NCBI GenBank assembly: GCA_035048485.1
Contig: CM068581.1
Coordinates: 10,181,430 to 10,245,429 of the forward strand
DNA from: Pteria penguin
Taxonomy: Eukaryota; Mollusca; Bivalvia; Pterioida; Pteriidae
Direction: 5' to 3'
DNA: 64,000 nucleotides
Part shown: positions 60,657 to 64,000 of the stretch, piece after piece
Numbering within the stretch: position 1 is the stretch's first letter
Layout of the letters: every line of letters begins with the position of its first letter
Position numbers and translations under genes: made by a program
Notes under the pieces: generated by a model
What the model was told of the DNA's origin: nothing
Database searches by the model: none
Seen by the model: only the letters and a program-made list of their open reading frames with translations

Positions 60657-61181
60657 TTTGACTGTACATGGTTTGAGATAGTCGGATCTTCCATCTCATC
60701 ATTGAGGTCTTTGAAAAACTCATATAGTGATAAATAACGTTTGATATCACAGTCACCGCCTCCCACACATTTTTCGACAGTTTTTGTTTTGTTTTATTTC
60801 TTTAAAAGAGTCAGTGGTGTAGATATGTTGGACAGTTCTAACCATTGACAACAGCAAACAAACTACTTAAAACAAATCATCTAAAAGGTTGGATCATGAC
60901 GTGGGACTTGTCCAGAACCGTAGAGATCATAGTAGCTTGGACATGTAAAGACTTGGTCGCATGGATTTAAATGGATGTGATTACGGGCCAATTCAGTATA
61001 GATCTCTTCATAATATCTGTGGTTTTCTAATTCAAATATACATAATATTAGCCCTTCCGGTCAGTTAGCTTCAAACATAACAGTCCAGAAGGGCTATTAT
61101 TACGTATACACTAATGGTAAGACAGTTATCGATAAGAGGTCTATTGATAAAAACTGACGTTTTGTTTTCACTAACAACAAA
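60627..61181. repeat. 550-bp duplication, copy 2 (original site)
   Basis: Includes the SINE tail, a LINE-like stretch on the - strand (DCDIKRYLSLYEFFKDLNDE) and, farther upstream, a short conserved frame LENHRYYEEIYTELARNHIH then LNPCDQVFTCPSYYDLYGSG ending PRHDPTF-stop. The frame is kept open in copy 1 with only Arg to Cys and Arg to Leu changes. I do not recognise this peptide. Confidence 0.8.
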
Positions 61182-61189
61182 GCAGAGTA

Positions 61190-63170
61190 TTTGCTTAATA
61201 TGAAGCAATTTTTATCGGTTATGTAAGCAAAGACACAAAACTGAGAGAAAACTGATCGAATATTCTTAATGGTGTTAGATACCCTATTTCACATAATATT
61301 ATTGTATGTAATATCGTCAAACTTTACTCGAAAAATCGAGCTTTAAATTTGGCTGTGCTTCAACAACATCAGTCATTTGATGAATATTAGTCCCAAATTG
61401 CAGCCTTAGCATGAGTCTCATAACCATTCGTCAATGAAGTGCTTTCAAATACCTAATATTCAGTGCAATGACAAGTGTTATAATGATTATGACTTCGAGT
61501 ACAACAACGAATTATGAATTTGAAATTAAAATTTATCTAAATTAAAGATTTTTTTGTTTCGCTGGTAGGATTTTCCTCTGGCTAGTAAAAGTTTGGACTG
61601 GACTAGTCCTACTGGCTAGTGATGTAAAATAGTTTTCAGAAAGACTGTCAAAATGCATTGTGACGTTAAGAAAGCCAGTCGGTACTAATCTTGCACGTGC
61701 CTAGACGTAAACTAATCAAATTAGCGAACGAGTCACCTATCGTTACTCCGTTTAATAACAAATTTCCCCTGTCTTCTAATCCCCACCTCTTTTGCATCGG
61801 ACTACCGTTCAAAACATTTGAATATCGTATTAGCAAATAAAGTACGTTTAAATTTCTTTCATATATACAATATTTCAGCCTATATAACCCCGGTCCCCTA
61901 AACTTTACTAAGGCCATTTTCGTTAGTGGCGGATTCAAGTTGTTTACTCAAGAATTAGCATTAAATGCCCAGATTTGGAAGTTCCGTAACTAGAACGATA
62001 GTGTCCTCTTGAAAAATCAAATTATTGTGGTAATTTTTTTTTGGGGGGGGGGGGGGGGGCTGAAAACCATGCTATTTTGCTTTAGGAAAACACTATATAA
62101 TAACACAAAGCGTATATATCCTAACTGAAAATGAGAGCTTAATCACTACGCCAACGAGCCTGTAAACAAAACGCCAGCACTTCACACAGCTGTATATCGC
62201 TAACAACTCGCATTTTTGAACATGGCTGGCTAGTTGATCGACTGATTGATTTACCGGAATCTGCATAGCTTTCAACATTTTTCTTTTAATCATGACATGG
62301 AAGCAAGAGGTAACAAACCTCATAAACATAATGGCGCAATTCAGGAATTGAACACGAGTGTCTTCAAGACACTATCCAAGAGTTGCTTCTTATCTGAACA
62401 TGTGTATCAACATGTAGATTCTAGGTTTGTAACAAAATGAAATAAACTGTTATATCAAAAGAAATTATTTATTCATGTCAAAAATAATTTTCAACGTTTA
62501 CGTGATAAAATAGCTAACAATGCAATGAGATTTTCCTCCCGTGAAAACTTTTTACCAAATTATCAAAAGTTCACAGATATAAACAATATTTATAAGGTTA
62601 CGAAAATTCATGACTCGACAACTTAAAACAAATAAACCCAGTAATACAGTGCATTTGACTTACTTGCCATGGCGTAGAAGTTGACGGTATGCCGAGTTTT
62701 AGAAAAATGAGAGTTTTTTCCACATCTCTACCTTTCACATTCGTCCTGTAGTCCCATAGTAACAGTATATACTATGGATGATTTAATCCTCGACATACTA
62801 CTTTTTGAACTGACCACTGCTCTGTTGGACATCGAAAGTGTAAAATATGGATATCTCCACGGACCATCGCGAATGTAGATCATCTCAATGCCTTAATATC
62901 GGACATAATATTTTATTACAAGTGAAGAAAATGAGTATAATATATGTACACTTTAGATGTGGAAAGAACGGTTAAATATGCTTAAAAATTATTTTACATA
63001 AAAAGATCTGTCTTCGACTTGGCTTCCATAATGTAATTAATATTACACTGTAATTGATGTCTGAAGAGTAAACAAGATCACTCACCATGGAGGCATTACG
63101 CAAGTCTCAACATTTGTTACATTAAGTCGTTGCTTGTTCCAAGAATGTTTGTGTTTACATTTTAAAACTT
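61190..63170. other. no gene recognised
   Basis: Includes a G run at 62043. A 90-codon frame at 61666-61938 (-) beginning MNPPLTKMALVKFRGPGLYR has no motif I can name. An AT-rich stretch follows. Nothing is firmly supported. Confidence 0.4.
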
Positions 63171-63174
63171 CTGT

Positions 63175-64000
63175 TTAATGTTAGAGATATTAAGACTACA
63201 TGGCATGGGACGTGTATTTTAAGATGTTAAAACTACATCATGTAGTACCTTATTTTAAAATGTTAAGACTGCATCACGTAGCAAAGGCGGACCCAGGATT
63301 TTTTTTTTCCAAAAAAAGGGGGGGGGGAGGTTGTTGGCCCAAAAACCCATATTCAAACGGATTCCCTCTTCGATATCAATGAATTTACTGTGTACGAACT
63401 GGTCTTGAGATCAGAAAGTAGGTGCTTCGAAACCAGTCTTTACCAGATTTTTTTTATCGAGAAGGCGTTGTTTCTAAATTTCATTTTAATGTAAAGGAAA
63501 AGCATCTGAGAAAGTATGGATTTGGTACTGTGAGGATAAGATGTGTATTAAATATGCATATATATTACTTTTATTTACAATGCTTCGAAAATCCCAGTGT
63601 GTGTGTGTTTGGGGGGGGGGGGTTGTTCCGGACCCACCTCCTCTTGATCCACCCTGCATAGAACTTGTATTTTAAGATGTTTAGACTCCATCATGTATAA
63701 CCTGAATTTTAAGATGTTAGGATTGCATCATATAGTACTTCTATGCAAAGACGTTTAGACTGCATCAAGTTCTTGTGTTTTGATATGTTTAGACTGCATC
63801 AAGTACTTGTATTTTAAGACGTTTAGACTGCATCATGTAGTACCTGTATTTTAATATATTAAGATTGCATTATGTATTACCTGAATTTTAAAATGTAAAT
63901 ATTGCATCACATAGTACTTGTATTTTAAGACGTTTAGACTGCATCAAGTACTTGTATTTTAAGACTTTTAGACTGCATCATGTAGTACCTGTATTTTAAT
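63175..64000. repeat. minisatellite of about 35-45 bp units, runs off the window
   Basis: Units follow ACTTGTATTTTAAGACGTTT then AGACTGCATCATGTAGTACC, with 35- and 45-bp variants. The array is interrupted at 63282-63655 by an insertion and reaches the right edge. Confidence 0.85.
63282..63655. mobile_element. G-run-bearing MITE-like insertion in the minisatellite
   Basis: It begins GGCGGACCCAGGATTTTTT followed by an A/G run and ends GGTTGTTCCGGACCCACCTC then TTGATCCACCCTGC, partly the inverse of its start. Minisatellite units lie on both sides. Similar CAGGGGCGAATCCAGGATT and TTAAATCCGGTACTG words at 50699 and 55790 look like ends of relatives. Confidence 0.5.

Overview
This is AT-rich animal nuclear DNA, most likely from a bivalve mollusc (oyster- or clam-like). 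The signs are one widely spaced multi-exon host gene, many dispersed short repeats, tRNA-derived SINEs with a tail motif common in molluscs, frequent TACATGTA words, and Naiad-type Penelope-like retroelements, which are known to be abundant in invertebrates. The assignment is an inference from style; no marker gene gives the species. There is no prokaryotic gene organisation and no CRISPR array. The only complete host gene is a CDC34/UBE2R-type ubiquitin-conjugating enzyme on the + strand: five coding exons between 14536 and 30432 that join in frame to 245 codons, all with GT-AG introns. It has a short 5' region with a perfect CRE palindrome, and a possible divergent first exon lies about 330 bp upstream on the - strand. 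Its introns hold most of the repeats between 14.7 and 30.2 kb, including two large minisatellites in intron 3. A second host signal is a single terminal exon of a LITAF-domain protein (43787-43895, -). Layout: 1-14 kb is intergenic and full of DNA-transposon remains (a pogo/Tigger-like transposase relic, MITEs, an element with inverted minisatellite ends at 10.4-12.2 kb, and a hAT-like element at 12.2-13.8 kb). 14.2-31 kb is the CDC34 locus. 33.35-34.30 kb is a long foldback palindrome. 35.4-38.6 kb is an element built from roughly 150-bp tandem repeats rich in AGGTCA half-sites. 38.6-43.6 kb holds two decayed Naiad elements (N-terminal GIY-YIG endonuclease, then reverse transcriptase), one of them flanked by direct pseudo-LTRs. 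44.1-50.1 kb is a 60-bp satellite array interrupted by a PIF/Harbinger-like element and by SINEs. 52.0-55.3 kb is a LINE 3' end split by a third Naiad copy. 58-61.2 kb is a rearranged LINE with a nested SINE and a 550-bp internal duplication. 63.2-64 kb is another minisatellite that runs off the window. Outside CDC34 the window is a record of nested insertions. Several target-site duplications are still readable (TA, TAA, AGTCTA and 10-11 bp SINE duplications), so the order of events can be partly reconstructed. The most unusual item is an in-frame UGA inside the zinc-binding CxxC motif of a Naiad endonuclease frame that is otherwise open for about 530 codons. Selenocysteine-encoding Naiads are reported from clams, so this could be recoding rather than decay, but frameshifts in the downstream RT show that this copy is no longer intact.
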